Part shown: in pieces, positions 34,609 through 44,661 of the stretch
How the letters are laid out: each line of letters starts with the position of its first letter
How positions within the stretch are numbered: the stretch's first letter is position 1
NCBI GenBank assembly: GCA_014621425.1
Contig: JAANBB010000108.1
Coordinates: 39,696 to 103,695 of the forward strand
Length of the DNA: 64,000 bases
Reading direction: 5' to 3'
From: Cylindrodendrum hubeiense
Lineage: Eukaryota > Ascomycota > Sordariomycetes > Hypocreales > Nectriaceae
Position numbers and translations under genes: made by a program
Notes under the pieces: model-generated
The model's database searches: none
Told to the model about the DNA's origin: nothing
What the model saw: the letters and a program-made list of their open reading frames with translations, nothing else

Positions 34609-36595
34609 CTACTCTAATTGGATAGTTTCAAGCAATTGAGGAGTATCAGCTACCGCCTCCAGAGCTTCACCATCCATAACGCCATCAACATAGGATTCCC
34701 CGATAAGAGTGTACGTTCCGCGACCTGTTGGCCGTATAACAAACGGCAGCTCTCCGCCGACTAGAACGCATATACAATCTCCGGGCTCCGAATATATCGG
34801 TACCTGTGCAAAGCGGCCATTTTCAGTAACACAAAATCTGAGCTCCGTCGACAAGGCACCTATGATTTCGTCAATTGTTGAGAAATAGCTGGTTGAAATC
34901 TCCCGAGGCTGGCTCAGCACATCACCCGTGTTTGTTGCACGGTCCATGGTCCATTGTATGTATTGTGGAAACGCGACTATCAGCTCTGGAGGGAGGCGAT
35001 TGCGCATGGAGTCCATGCCGCATACCATTGTGCGCGAGAAGGCCGTCATAAACTCCGTGCCAGAAGCTTGCAGCTCCTCTGAACTATAGCTGTGGCCGAA
35101 CGCGACATAATAGCAGTCCCCAAGCCACCGGGCGAAACGCATGTTACTCCGCTTCGGCGAGGGATCTGACGGGGGTTCCCACATGAGGCGCATCTCGGGA
35201 ATTTCAGCCAGGTTCATTTCGATCAGGGATTGGGATAATGTCTTGACAGTATCGATCACCCGGCCCTGGCAGCTAAGAACGCGTTGATCCTCGGACACGC
35301 CCAGTATCGGTTTGCCTTTTCCGCCCGCAAAGAATGGTTCTGGTCGAACTGTATAACTGACCATTGTATCCGATCTCATGAATCCCAGGTCTGGAACCCA
35401 CGATGGGAGCCCTTCGATTCGATGGACGACCGGGCTAGAGAATAGGGACTTATCAGGAGCTAAGCCAAGTACCTTGAGGCTTTGACCTTCTACTAGCATC
35501 GTTATCGCGAATTGTTTAAACATATCGCTAGCCAGAGCTTCATAATTGGGTTGAACCATCGGCCCGACACTGCACATACTCAGAAGCGAGTAGACGTGAT
35601 CCCTTGGGTCGGTACAATTGAAGTATGTTGTCGCCATGACTCCGTCCAAGAGCGTGCCGCTGTCCTTGTACATCTGGATCATAAGAATGGAGGTAACGCA
35701 GTGCAGCGACACAAAAAGTGCATGCGGCGGGGCCTGGCGTTTGGGTCGTTCGACCTTCGTCCCATCGTCGCCTGTGGCCGTTTGTTGGCTCTTTCTGTAT
35801 CTCGCATTCTCAGCCTCGTAATCTCCCTGCTCTTGATCCCAGTACGCATGTCCTTGGATTCCCATCCCTTCCATACTAAATGCAAGCTGTGCCAGCTCCA
35901 ACCATGGAACCTCCACTCTGTCACCGACATACAGCATAGCGTCTCTGGCAAGCGAGATCTCTTGCACCACCCACTTCCCGGCGGAACCATGGCCGTGCTA
36001 GCAACGCCTCCAGCGGTTTCCAGTCATAGTCGAGGATGTTTGGCTTGCCCTCTTCGCGTAGCCGCCGCGAGTCTCGTTGCAGAACCTGTGATATGACCGC
36101 TCTCTCCTCCGCGTTCTCAGGGTCAAAGCTGGGAAGCAGCCAAAACGCATGTCGGATCGATGTGGCCACGTCAAGCGGCACATATCCATGCACAGGGTCA
36201 TCAGCGATGCCGAGCCAGACCAGCACATGCGTCGCCTGCGAGTAGACGTCCGGCATCAGCAGCACCTGGCGGTTCTTCTCAGCCGCGTCGGCCTGGTTGA
36301 TGCAGACGGCATCGGCCCAGAGGATGCGGGGCCGATCTGGGTGGCGGAAGTGGACGAGCCCGGTGAAGAGACTGTTCCTGATTGAGAGGGCGGCGCCGTT
36401 GCATGTCACCTGGTGCTCGTCCTGCGCATCGCCCCAGCAGTACGAGATGGCCTCAAAGTCGGGGGCGGCATCGAGGGCCGTCGTCACAAGAGACAGATGG
36501 ACGGCGTCGGTTTCACTGCCCGGACTCAGGTGCATTAACCGGATAGTTCGGGGGGCCGTGATTGCCGTGTGTTCATACACAGTGTCCGGAGCCAT
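34609..36595 (-). pseudogene. HET-domain (heterokaryon incompatibility) protein with 1-base frameshift
   Basis: Fungal self/non-self recognition family protein acting in vegetative incompatibility. From ATG 36595 the HET domain is clear: TIRLMHLSPGSETDAVHLSL, FEAISYCWGDAQDEHQV, LSIRNSLFTGLVHFR, RILWADAVCINQADAAEKNR and QVLLMPDVYSQATHVLVWLG. After ALLARPWFRR the frame is lost. The expected continuation KWVVQEISLARDAMLYVG is one base out, at a GGG run (35977-35979). Removing one G gives 662 codons including the stop, to 34609. The C-terminal part (YFNCTDPRDHVYSLLSM, GLPSWVPDLGFM) is standard for HET proteins. As read, the product would end soon after the HET domain. The location in a short G run makes a base-call error a real alternative. 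Confidence 0.88.
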
Positions 36596-37023
36596 GTTTG
36601 ATGGTGGTTGGAATTGATGTTGAAATGAAGAGCGCCGGTTATCGAGATCCAACTGAAATCCTTCACCTTCAGCCTAATATCGCTCTCACTGGGTCCATTG
36701 TAGGGGTGGATCGGGTCTCTTTAGGTGGGGTTAGATTTATGCTGGCTGATACTGATGGGTGGAGAAGAGTAATAAACCAGCACTGCGGTTGGTCGGCTGA
36801 AAATAATTGTAGAGATAGGGTCGCACCGAGCTCCGAAGTGTTGCGAGTGTCGGTAGTTTAAAGTCACGATTGCATGACTTTATTGAAACATCCCGGCGGC
36901 TTCTCGTCGCAGTAGAGTGATATTAACAGTGTATCTTCAGAGCTCAAATTTCAACCAGTGTATAGTGCCTTATCTCAAGTTAAGAATTGCTCCGGTGGTC
37001 AAAAGCTTGCCTTGCTGACAAAA
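36596..37023. other. Intergenic region
   Basis: 5' flank of the HET gene and 3' flank of the membrane-protein gene, both on the minus strand. Nothing else is recognised. Confidence 0.4.
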
Positions 37024-38790
37024 TCAGCCCAGAAGTCGCTCTGCGGTTCCCATTTCCTCGGCTCGAACTGATCTCACGACCCAAGAACTCGATCCTGAAT
37101 CATTCGCTGCTCTCCACTTCCGATCCTTCACCGCTGGTCGCGAAATACCTCTCTCCCGTATCCCACCGTTAAACTCGGCTTCCTGGCGCATATCCGAAAC
37201 AATACCTGAAAGTTCGCTCTTGTCGAGGATTGCGGCCATTGATAATAGGCCCTGAGGCTCCTCAGTTAAGATTGATGGGCAATCCTGAAGCCGGAAGGTC
37301 AAGAACGCTACTGAACAGAGGGTGATTATCAGAAAGGCGAGGATGATGTAGGACACCCACGGAACGACGAAGAGCCTTGTTGTAGGGCTAAAGGCAGTTC
37401 CCGTAGCTGTGTCGGACTCCGAGAGTGACTCAAATCCATGAATTGCAACGGCGTTAAGGTAAATGGTTGTGAATACTTTTGATATTGCCTCAGTTAGCAC
37501 CTCAGATGTCAGAAAATTCGACGGCTGTAAGCGCTTGGCATAGTATAATATCAAACTGCCCATGTCCGTGGTAGACCACAATGTGTTTGGGTCCAATGAG
37601 ACTGGCCCAAAGATGTCTTGCTCAAAGACTCTCCACAGCGTTGGTCGTTCGGTATCTGGTTCGCCTGTTTCGTCAAAGGATTGTATGGCCGGGGGGCCAC
37701 TGGACGATTGTGATACTTTCAAAGTCCCTTCGACTTGGCGATAGCCCGTTGCACAAGAGATGACGCTTATTTTGTCAAGGCTGTGGCTAGCTGAAGAAGA
37801 ATAGGTCGCGGCTGTAAACACTAGACGGCTGTAATACGCCTGAGCTGAGCAACCAAACTCCACAGTGGTTTTGAAGTAGATCTCTTGAGTGCTGCTCACC
37901 CCAAAACTCTGCTTGAAGCTGCACCCTCGGTCCTTGCCGGATAGTTGAACGTTCTTCGTCGAGTCCTCCGTGCCGTCAGTGGATGTGATAGTGTAATCAT
38001 CTACCAGCTCGCAATTCAGGTACGCCGAGAATGCCGTAGTGTCTGCTGCCATGTTTGATCCACTGACAAGATGTGAGCTGGTAGTAAACGGGCGGAAAGC
38101 GCGCTCAGCATCTGTCCAGGGAATCTTGTTGCCTTGGTAAAGTAGTGTGGCAGCGACGGTATCCAGAACAGGTCGCCAATCAACAGTCGCGTTGATGCCG
38201 TTGACGTTGTATGCCTCATTATAAATAATGGGTATCGGCTCGGAGAGCATCACAACCTCTGGCACGAACAGACGTGCAGCAAATGGTGCGACAGCATAGG
38301 TGAGGAATACAGAGAGTAAAGTCGTTGTTCCGACCGTGTAATGAGACATTCGGAAGGCTCCCCACCAACGCCAGACGCTGGCGGTGACACGATAGTCCAG
38401 CAGAATGGACTTTCTTGCCTCTGCGCCGCCTTCTTTGCGTAGCTCGACGTACGGTTGACGTTCTGCGATAGAGCTAGCAATCCATGCCCAATACGCGCCA
38501 AAGAGTGAGAATACAAAACTAGGGAGTGATGTCCAGAGGACACCTAAGTCCCAGAAACTGTCGATGCCGTTAAAGTCACCGGCTGACTGGCTACTCGATC
38601 CAGACGAAGTGACATTGTGGGACGCAATGGTAACAAATCCATCGTTCTTCGAGGATGCGATGGTAAGGGAAAGGATGGTTGCGACGAGAGCGATGTCGAA
38701 GATAGTGAAGGTCAGGAGAGAGGGCCAGCGCAAACAGCCGGACAGCCAGCCGTAAGGTTGAAGGGAAGACTCTTGACGTTGACCAGACAT
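37024..38790 (-). CDS. Fungal multi-pass membrane protein, DUF3433-like
   Basis: Single-exon gene for 588 residues starting at ATG 38790. Hydrophobic segments lie near residues 23-47 (SLLTFTIFDIALVATILSLT), 85-110 (LPSFVFSLFGAYWAWIA), 155-180 (TTLLSVFLTYAVAPFAARLF) and 475-500 (WVSYIILAFLIITLCSVAFL). Between them is a large, probably extracellular domain with glycosylation-like NxS/T sites. The segment ERQPYVELRKEGGAEARKSI is typical of fungal DUF3433 proteins, which often occur near HET genes or in accessory regions; their function is unknown. The C terminus is basic and Ser-rich, probably cytosolic. No break is seen. Confidence 0.8.
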   Translation of the reverse strand: MSGQRQESSLQPYGWLSGCLRWPSLLTFTIFDIALVATILSLTIASSKNDGFVTIASHNVTSSGSSSQSAGDFNGIDSFWDLGVLWTSLPSFVFSLFGAYWAWIASSIAERQPYVELRKEGGAEARKSILLDYRVTASVWRWWGAFRMSHYTVGTTTLLSVFLTYAVAPFAARLFVPEVVMLSEPIPIIYNEAYNVNGINATVDWRPVLDTVAATLLYQGNKIPWTDAERAFRPFTTSSHLVSGSNMAADTTAFSAYLNCELVDDYTITSTDGTEDSTKNVQLSGKDRGCSFKQSFGVSSTQEIYFKTTVEFGCSAQAYYSRLVFTAATYSSSASHSLDKISVISCATGYRQVEGTLKVSQSSSGPPAIQSFDETGEPDTERPTLWRVFEQDIFGPVSLDPNTLWSTTDMGSLILYYAKRLQPSNFLTSEVLTEAISKVFTTIYLNAVAIHGFESLSESDTATGTAFSPTTRLFVVPWVSYIILAFLIITLCSVAFLTFRLQDCPSILTEEPQGLLSMAAILDKSELSGIVSDMRQEAEFNGGIRERGISRPAVKDRKWRAANDSGSSSWVVRSVRAEEMGTAERLLG

Positions 38791-39380
38791 GGTCGACCAA
38801 CTTCAAGTGCACGGTGAATAGGTATCACAAATCGGTAGTTCGACGCACCAGAGGCTGCAAATTTGGGTCGAGAGCAGCTCCGGAGCAACGACATATTTGT
38901 AAGGGGTCCACTCCCAGCCAGAGCCTCAAAACAGATGAACACCGACAAAGGGATTGAATGGAATTTGCCGGCTGGGCTGCCCCTAGTCTCATCTCGCAAG
39001 GCGGATTTCGCCTTCAGATTCTTCAATTGTCTCGCCTGCGTGACCTTTCTCCTCAGCTGAATACAAATTAGCTCAGACACTACGAAGCCATACTAGACAT
39101 AGATTAGATCGTCACTCCACGTACGTCATTCTGATCCTCAGCTACCGGCGATGGTTTGCAAGCTACTAAAGCCACATTGGACTAGAACGGGCTCGACCGT
39201 AGGCTTCTTTGAACTTGAGCTGCGCCTTGCATGACACAAATACCAACGCCGTGTCTCGAAAGTTAAATGGCCCTGAGTCTCTCTCCAGCCACAATCACAA
39301 GCATCCACTTTCACGTATAAGACATAAGGTTGGGAAGCTCGACGAAAATTCACCATTCAGTCCCGTGTATTTTTATCAAG
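38791..39380. promoter_or_regulatory. Divergent intergenic region, DUF3433-like / GPI protein
   Basis: 590 bases between two genes transcribed outward. A TATA-like GTATAAGA lies about 60-70 bases before the GPI-protein ATG. No other site is evident. Confidence 0.45.
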
Positions 39381-40286
39381 ATGCTCACTTCTGTTCGATC
39401 CATCGCTCTCCTCGCCGCTCTTCTGAGCACAATCAGCGGGTGCCATGGAGGATCTTTCAGCCCACCCACCTGCGTGGGTGATATGACAGAATTCCCCAAC
39501 TGCGACAAGGCCGATTCAATTAACCGGAAGTGCAGTAATCTCTCAAAGCAAGACACTATCGACTGCCTATGCACTCAGGAGCTTCTGAACGCCTACATAG
39601 GGTAAGCGCAATATCTTGCCACTGAGAATGCAGCCGACTAAATGATCAATCTAGGTGTAAGGGCGAGTTCAGGCAATGCGTCCTGGGCAATTCATACGAT
39701 AGCTCTGTTGACTATTGGATCGATGCTTGGCAAGATGCGTGCGGTCCATACCTCCCCAAAGATATCACGACCCCCGTTGTTTATGAGGCAACACGAACGC
39801 TAGACGAAGACACGTGCCAAACTATTTATGAGAGCTGTGCTCAGCTGAGTGCATCAACCGCTTCTTGCTCTTCTGCATATGACCGTCCGGCGGAAATCAC
39901 CAGCTGCCGCTGCCAAGAGTCCCTCGTCTCTCTTGCTTCGGCGTGTGACATTGATGGGCCGGAATCCTGCGAGGGAAAGACCGCTATTACGTCTAATATA
40001 TGGGAATTCCGAAACTGTGCAGCTGCTACTGGCGTCTTGCACACCTCAGAAGTAGGGGTATTGGAACGCTTATTTTGAAGGCATGAGACTAATGAGTTCA
40101 CAGGACACAGCCACGACAACAGAGCCACCTGACGCTTCTTCCATCGTGGATATGACTACGACTTTGTCTTTTGGGCCGGAGTCAACTACTACATCGACCA
40201 CCACTAGTGGAACTGCATCCATTGGCCCCGGCAAAGGCTGGAGAGCTTCTCTTGCGATTCTCTTCGCCTTTATATATTTCTCATAG
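39381..40286 (+). CDS. GPI-anchored Cys-rich fungal surface protein
   Basis: Secreted, probably GPI-anchored cell-wall or membrane protein of about 266 residues in three exons: 39381-39601, 39655-40051 and 40104-40286. Signal peptide: MLTSVRSIALLAALLSTISG. The mature part has regularly spaced cysteines (PTCVGDMTEFPNCDKADSIN, KCSNLSKQDTIDCLCTQELL, CKGEFRQC, CQTIYESCAQL, SCRCQESLVSLASAC). They resemble a repeated CxxC-type helical module found in fungal surface proteins; the canonical eight-Cys CFEM pattern is not clear. A Thr/Ser-rich stalk and a hydrophobic tail (WRASLAILFAFIYFS) follow, which is the usual GPI signal layout. The function is not known. The gene looks intact. Confidence 0.82.
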
Positions 40287-40530
40287 GCGGTAGTCTCCGG
40301 ATATTCGACAATTTAACCTAATTGTAAGATCATGCCTCGATTGAACTGTGACAATACCCTGAGCTCTTAGGATTATCTAGTTTCAACTATCTCGATTGTT
40401 CCATAGAGCCGGGAACTAAGGAAATGGCAACATGGTATAGAAAAAAGCATCTGACGTACTTCTGCCTCTCAACTTAGGGACATAAGGCGAGCTTCCTTTT
40501 CCAAAGTCTTCTCCGCACTAGACAGTTGCA

Positions 40531-40795
40531 ATGACAGCCACAGGCTCAGTCGCCATCACCTATCTGCCTGTAGATTGCGACTCTATCCTCCCAGGCAAAT
40601 CCGAGCAACCGAAGCCTTTCGGAATGTGGGCATCGCTAACAAGCTACGAGGGTTACGTTTGAGCAAATGATGCGGGCGTTGAAGGTGTTGTTGGTCAGTA
40701 TGAAAATTGGGGGACTGACGGTTGCGGAGGTCAATCCGGATCACGACCCTAGCTTAAAGATGGTTGAGAAGCTAGTGGAACAAATTGTAAGGTGA
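40531..40795 (+). pseudogene. Internally deleted arginase/ureohydrolase remnant
   Basis: A short degenerate stretch. It starts MTATGSVAITYLPVDCDSIL with PGKSEQPKPF, shifts frame, and reads PRQIRATEAFRNVGIANKLR, which resembles the N-terminal start of fungal arginase-like proteins (PGKS...AFR..GIA.KLR). It is joined directly to LTFEQMMRALKVLLVSMKI and GGLTVAEVNPDHDPSLKMVE, which resembles the C-terminal end of arginase-like ureohydrolases (xxVxxxNPDxDP). The metal-binding centre (GGDHS, DxHxD, SxDxDxxDP) and about 200 residues around it are missing. It cannot be an enzyme. Identification rests on two short pattern matches and is moderate. Confidence 0.55.
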
Positions 40796-40959
40796 TGTCG
40801 GTGAGATTAATAGTTAATAAATGTTGTTAACCTTGAGCTATAGATTAGTAAATCGAGCTCCGTAAATTCTCGTCGAACTTCACAATTAAAGATGCTATGA
40901 GATGAACGTGGTATAAGGATATGGATCTAGCGTAACAGTTATAGTATTCAATTCACCTG

Positions 40960-42262
40960 CTACCACTTAATATCCGTCGGAACTCGCCAAGAAGGAAACT
41001 CGGATGGTGACCCCCATTCTGGCTGACTACCGGAGTCTGCTCCCCATTCACCGCCATCTTCACCTATCTCTGAGCAACTCAAATCAGAGTAGTTCCTAAA
41101 CTCTTGCAGGTCAGAGTCGTAGAATGTTAAATCAGGGTCTCTCATAGCCTCAAACTCCAATTCCTTAGGGTCCATATCTTCAAGAAGCTGCCAGATCCGC
41201 CGCCGATTGATGAAGCCAGGGGGGACATCTAACCCTACCTCGCGGTAGTTCCACGTCCGCACGGCTCCCTCTTCAGGATAGACGAGGGACTTGACACGGG
41301 CCATGACTTGCCTGAAGAGCTTTTCCCAGTCCCACCTTTTGTCTTCTTCATCTTAGAACTGTGATAGGATGTTCTCGTCAAGATCCCAAAGGAACGGAAT
41401 CCGAAGACACAGTCGTCTCCAGCATGACTGTGGCACAAAATAGGTGCAATCTAGGCCTATGGTCCCAACCAGTAGAAGAGACGTGATTTTGTCTTTGAGC
41501 TCCTGTGGCAAGCTATCCATGCCCGCTTGCAACTTCTGGGGGGTGGGCGCGGAAGGTTTGGCATGCTGTAGGTTGGAGAGAAGACGAGTTGTCAAATCTG
41601 GAATATGAAAAGGATCGTCATACCACTGCCGATTGGTCAGTATAGGAAATGGATTACCGGCCACGAAGCGTCGTACTTACCCAATTATGATATGGCCCAG
41701 GGTTATAGTCAGGAATAAGGTAATCGCTCCACCCTTTAGTCGTACCCTTTGGTGTCTTCTTGGGTATCCTGGGAGCTAGGTGGAGAGGGCTGCTAGGCCA
41801 ACCTCTGGCCCTATCTGCTTCTTCACATCGCCGATCAAGAGTGAGCCAGATATGGCGAAGGCATTTCAGCGGAGATGTCATCGATGACTGCATGACTCGG
41901 GTGGCAAGCAAATCACAACTGTCATGCACGCCCAAGTAATAGTGATGGCCAGTGGAACTGTCATTGCTGTCGTCGGTAGATCGATGCTTATCCCGTATGC
42001 TGATGGAGTGACCACCAGGCAACAGCTGCAGATGTCCATCGTTGTCGGCGATGGCAGCACGGCTCGATAGCGGTTCGCTGAGACTGTCAACCATTTTCCT
42101 CCTGCAAGTGGACTCGCAAGGGCCTCGGAGGGCGATGGCGGCCTCGAGCCAGAGTCCGGTGTCCCAGGCGTCGGCGCCAACCAGATCGTGCGATGGGAGA
42201 GACTGATAGTAGATCTTAACACCGCATATTGCACACTCGGAGAACTCCCAGGGATGGCCCAT
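40960..42262 (-). pseudogene. F-box-like fungal protein with one nonsense codon
   Basis: ATG 42262 opens MGHPWEFSECAICGVKIYYQ, a Cys-containing N terminus seen in a large fungal F-box-like family. Exon 1 is 41681-42262 and exon 2 is 40960-41625 (intron GTAAGT...CAG, phase 0). Family marks are LVGADAWDTGLWLEAA, TGHHYYLGVHDSCDLLATRV, LKCLRHIWLTLDRR, the F-box-like MDSLPQELKDKITSLLL, and CWRRLCLRIPFLWDLDENIL. Codon 285 is TAA (41353-41355), in the context ILSQF-stop-DEEDKRWDWEKLFRQV. The same frame then stays open for another 130 codons (VPPGFINRRRIWQLLEDM) to 40960. F-box proteins recruit substrates to SCF ubiquitin ligases; the target is unknown. The break leaves the F-box but removes the C-terminal third. 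Confidence 0.75.
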
Positions 42263-42789
42263 GTTGAGGCAGAAGCAGGAGGGAGAAGGGTTGTGGACTG
42301 CGGCTCGAGTATGAGAACTTTTACCTGTGTGAGCATGAGCGGATGGAATTTTGGAGCGGACGGGAGCCAGAGAAAACATTTATGTTGGTTGCTGTTGATT
42401 GCTGTTGGTTATGTTGCAGCCTTCGGATGAGTCTGTGCACAGCCCCGTACAATTGCGGGCCGGAGCTGATGGACGGACCGGTAATCTCGGCCAGCTTCTT
42501 TGGGATCCGGAGGCGGATTCTGCGCTCGTATATGCGCTGGCGAAACACGCTAAAGTATTTTACCTGGCATGGAATTGCAAATGGAACGTTTCATACTGCG
42601 GCTTACCAACAGTCTAACAGTATGGACTGGACTGGACCCTGGAAAATCAGCCCGCCGTCTGTTGATGGCGTTTCTTGAAACAAGTGCCCCGTAGAGGGCC
42701 GCTAGAACGCACGGTGATCTGCAGCTGATACCCAGGTTAAGGTTAGACTCAGGCCATGTCCCGAAATAACACAACGATATCTTCTTGTG

Positions 42790-42813
42790 TTGGTTGCGGT
42801 GTTGGTTGCGGTG
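42790..42813. repeat. 12-bp tandem duplication
   Basis: GTTGGTTGCGGT is present twice, head to tail, without mismatch. It is the first of three repeats in this promoter region. Confidence 0.85.
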
Positions 42814-42822
42814 AAATGGGAT

Positions 42823-42967
42823 TGAAATAAAACACTCTCAGCTAAGGAGCTGTCTGTGGGCTTATTACGCTATAACAACTGGATCGCGTATGTTTTTGAA
42901 ATGAAACACCCCCAGCTAAGGAGCTGTCTGCGGGCTTATTACTCTATAACAACCGGATCGCGTATGG
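42823..42967. repeat. 71-bp direct duplication, period 74
   Basis: Copies at 42823-42893 and 42897-42967 both begin TTGAAAT and end GGATCGCGTATG. By eye six positions differ, all but one of them transitions. The repeat lies 290-440 bases upstream of the large secreted-protein gene. Confidence 0.9.
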
Positions 42968-43024
42968 TGACCCATCCGTCTACAGGTGAATGCCTGTACC
43001 TGGCCTTCAGCTGGTCAGGATCGC

Positions 43025-43130
43025 TCTGGTCAAGCAAGTCAAGCAAAACCAACAGCAATCTTGCCAAGTGAGGCTGTTCGGGATGACTCTGGTCAAACAA
43101 AACCAACAGAAATTTTGCCAAGTGAGGCTG
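43025..43130. repeat. Imperfect duplication containing AAAACCAACAG
   Basis: Copy one at 43025-43076 and copy two at 43088-43130 share TCTGGTCAA, then AAACAAAACCAACAG-like sequence and TTGCCAAGTGAGGCTG. Copy two lacks about nine bases (GCAAGTCAA-like). They end about 130 bases before the ATG of the secreted-protein gene. Confidence 0.85.
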
Positions 43131-43258
43131 GTCAAGTTTAGTATAAGACTCAATGCCAGGGCTAAACATCTCGACAGCTTGCTTCTATACCATCCCACTC
43201 ACAAATATTCGTTCATCGTTGCTACCCTTCACTCGCTCTTTCATCTTCTACTCTTGTT

Positions 43259-44661
43259 ATGAAACTTCTTCTTCTGCTCTGGGTCTCGGGTGCCCTAGGT
43301 GGACGGTGTAAGCCATCGGCCCCCCAAACCAGCAGTCATCCACTCTCTACTCTCGAGTCGGCTTCATCCGAACCCGACTCCCGATCGCATTCAACTCCTA
43401 CGAGCGGCTGGATCCCTGGTCATTATGAGAATGATACCTCTACCGAGATGTTTTCGACGCCCACTTCATGGCTCACCAGCAGTGTCAGTGACACCGTTCC
43501 TGGACAACCTGGCAACACCGATATAGTTTCCGGTCCGCCTAGCAGTACTGAAACTATCTCTGGTCAGCCCAGCCGTACGGACACTATCCCTGGCCAGCCT
43601 GACAACACAAATACAAGCTCTGGCCAATCTGACAGCACCAGAACTATCCCTGACCTATCTGGCAGTACCAACACCATCTCTGGTCAGTCAGGTAACACGG
43701 AAACTATACCCAGCCAGCCTGACAACACTGATACTGCGACTGAAACTACATCAATCCCCTCTGGAAGCACATCCGAGACTAGGCTGCCTGGGACTGGAAC
43801 GGGAGGCACTGATATTGGCTCTTCGACTCGTTCTGGTACCGAGATCGGCACTGCTCAAACACAAACAGGCTCCTCTGGTACTGAGACTGGCGTTCCTGGC
43901 ACTAAAGTTGGGCCTTCTGGTACTGAGATTGGCTCAACTGAAACCCAGACCGAACCGGCTGGAACCGAACCTGTACCAACTGGTACTGAGACGAAGCCTA
44001 CTCAACCTGGAGGAAACACTGAGACAGGAGGCAACCAGACTGGCCTAGCCAGTACTAGTACTGCCACTGAACCCAGCAATATCGACACGAAAACCCAGTC
44101 TGGTCATACCAATATCGCAAATCAGCCAGGCAATACCGACACTGTTATCCAGTCAGGCAATACTAATACCGCTTCTCAATCCGGCAGCACTGATGGCACG
44201 TCTCAGTCCGGCAACGATACCGCTACTCAACACGCAAACACGGGCGCTGTTACTCAGGCTAGCAACACTGATACCGCTACTCAACACGACAACACTGATA
44301 CTACTGCTCAGTCTGGCAGTACTGGTGCTATGTCTCAACCCGGAAACACTGGCACTGCTACCCAGCCTAGCAGCACTGATGGCGTGTCACAACCTGGTAA
44401 CACTGATACCGCTACTCAATCCGGAAATACCGATACTGATACCGCCACTCACCTCGACAATACCGAGACCGAAACACAGCCTGGAAACACCGAGACGGGA
44501 GGTACCGGCACTAGGTCGGCCAGCACTGGAACCGCTCTAACTCAGCCTGGAAACACTAAGACTGGAACTTCTGGCGAACCAACCTCGACAACCGGTGCTC
44601 CTCTTCAGGCTACTACAACTGATGGCCCTACAGCTCCTCTTACTACTACCTCCACGTCGAG
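43259..44661 (+). pseudogene. Large secreted Thr/Ser/Gly/Gln-rich protein, 5' half (split by LINE)
   Basis: ATG 43259 opens a signal peptide (MKLLLLLWVSGALGG). The rest of this part, about 450 residues, is a low-complexity repeat domain built from Thr, Ser, Gly, Asn and Gln. Many units read like QPGNTDTATQSG, so it is mucin-like and probably heavily O-glycosylated. The frame is open up to the 14-bp target site at 44648-44661, then enters the inserted LINE and stops ten bases later (TAG 44669-44671). Resuming at 49870 the frame continues exactly. The intact ancestor would be secreted or wall-associated. As it stands, transcription would give only the repeat domain with a short tail. Confidence 0.85.
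44648..44661. repeat. Target-site duplication, left copy
   Basis: ACCTCCACGTCGAG, identical to 49856-49869. It flanks the LINE on the left and was coding sequence of the host gene (Thr-Ser-Thr-Ser). Confidence 0.95.

Larger units (their letters stand above)
42263..43258. promoter_or_regulatory. 1-kb divergent region with three tandem repeats
   Basis: It separates the F-box-like gene (-) from the large secreted-protein gene (+). Three unrelated tandem repeats lie within 350 bases upstream of the latter: a 12-bp unit (42790-42813), a 71-bp unit (42823-42967) and a 43-52-bp unit (43025-43130). The remainder is unremarkable. Confidence 0.6.
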
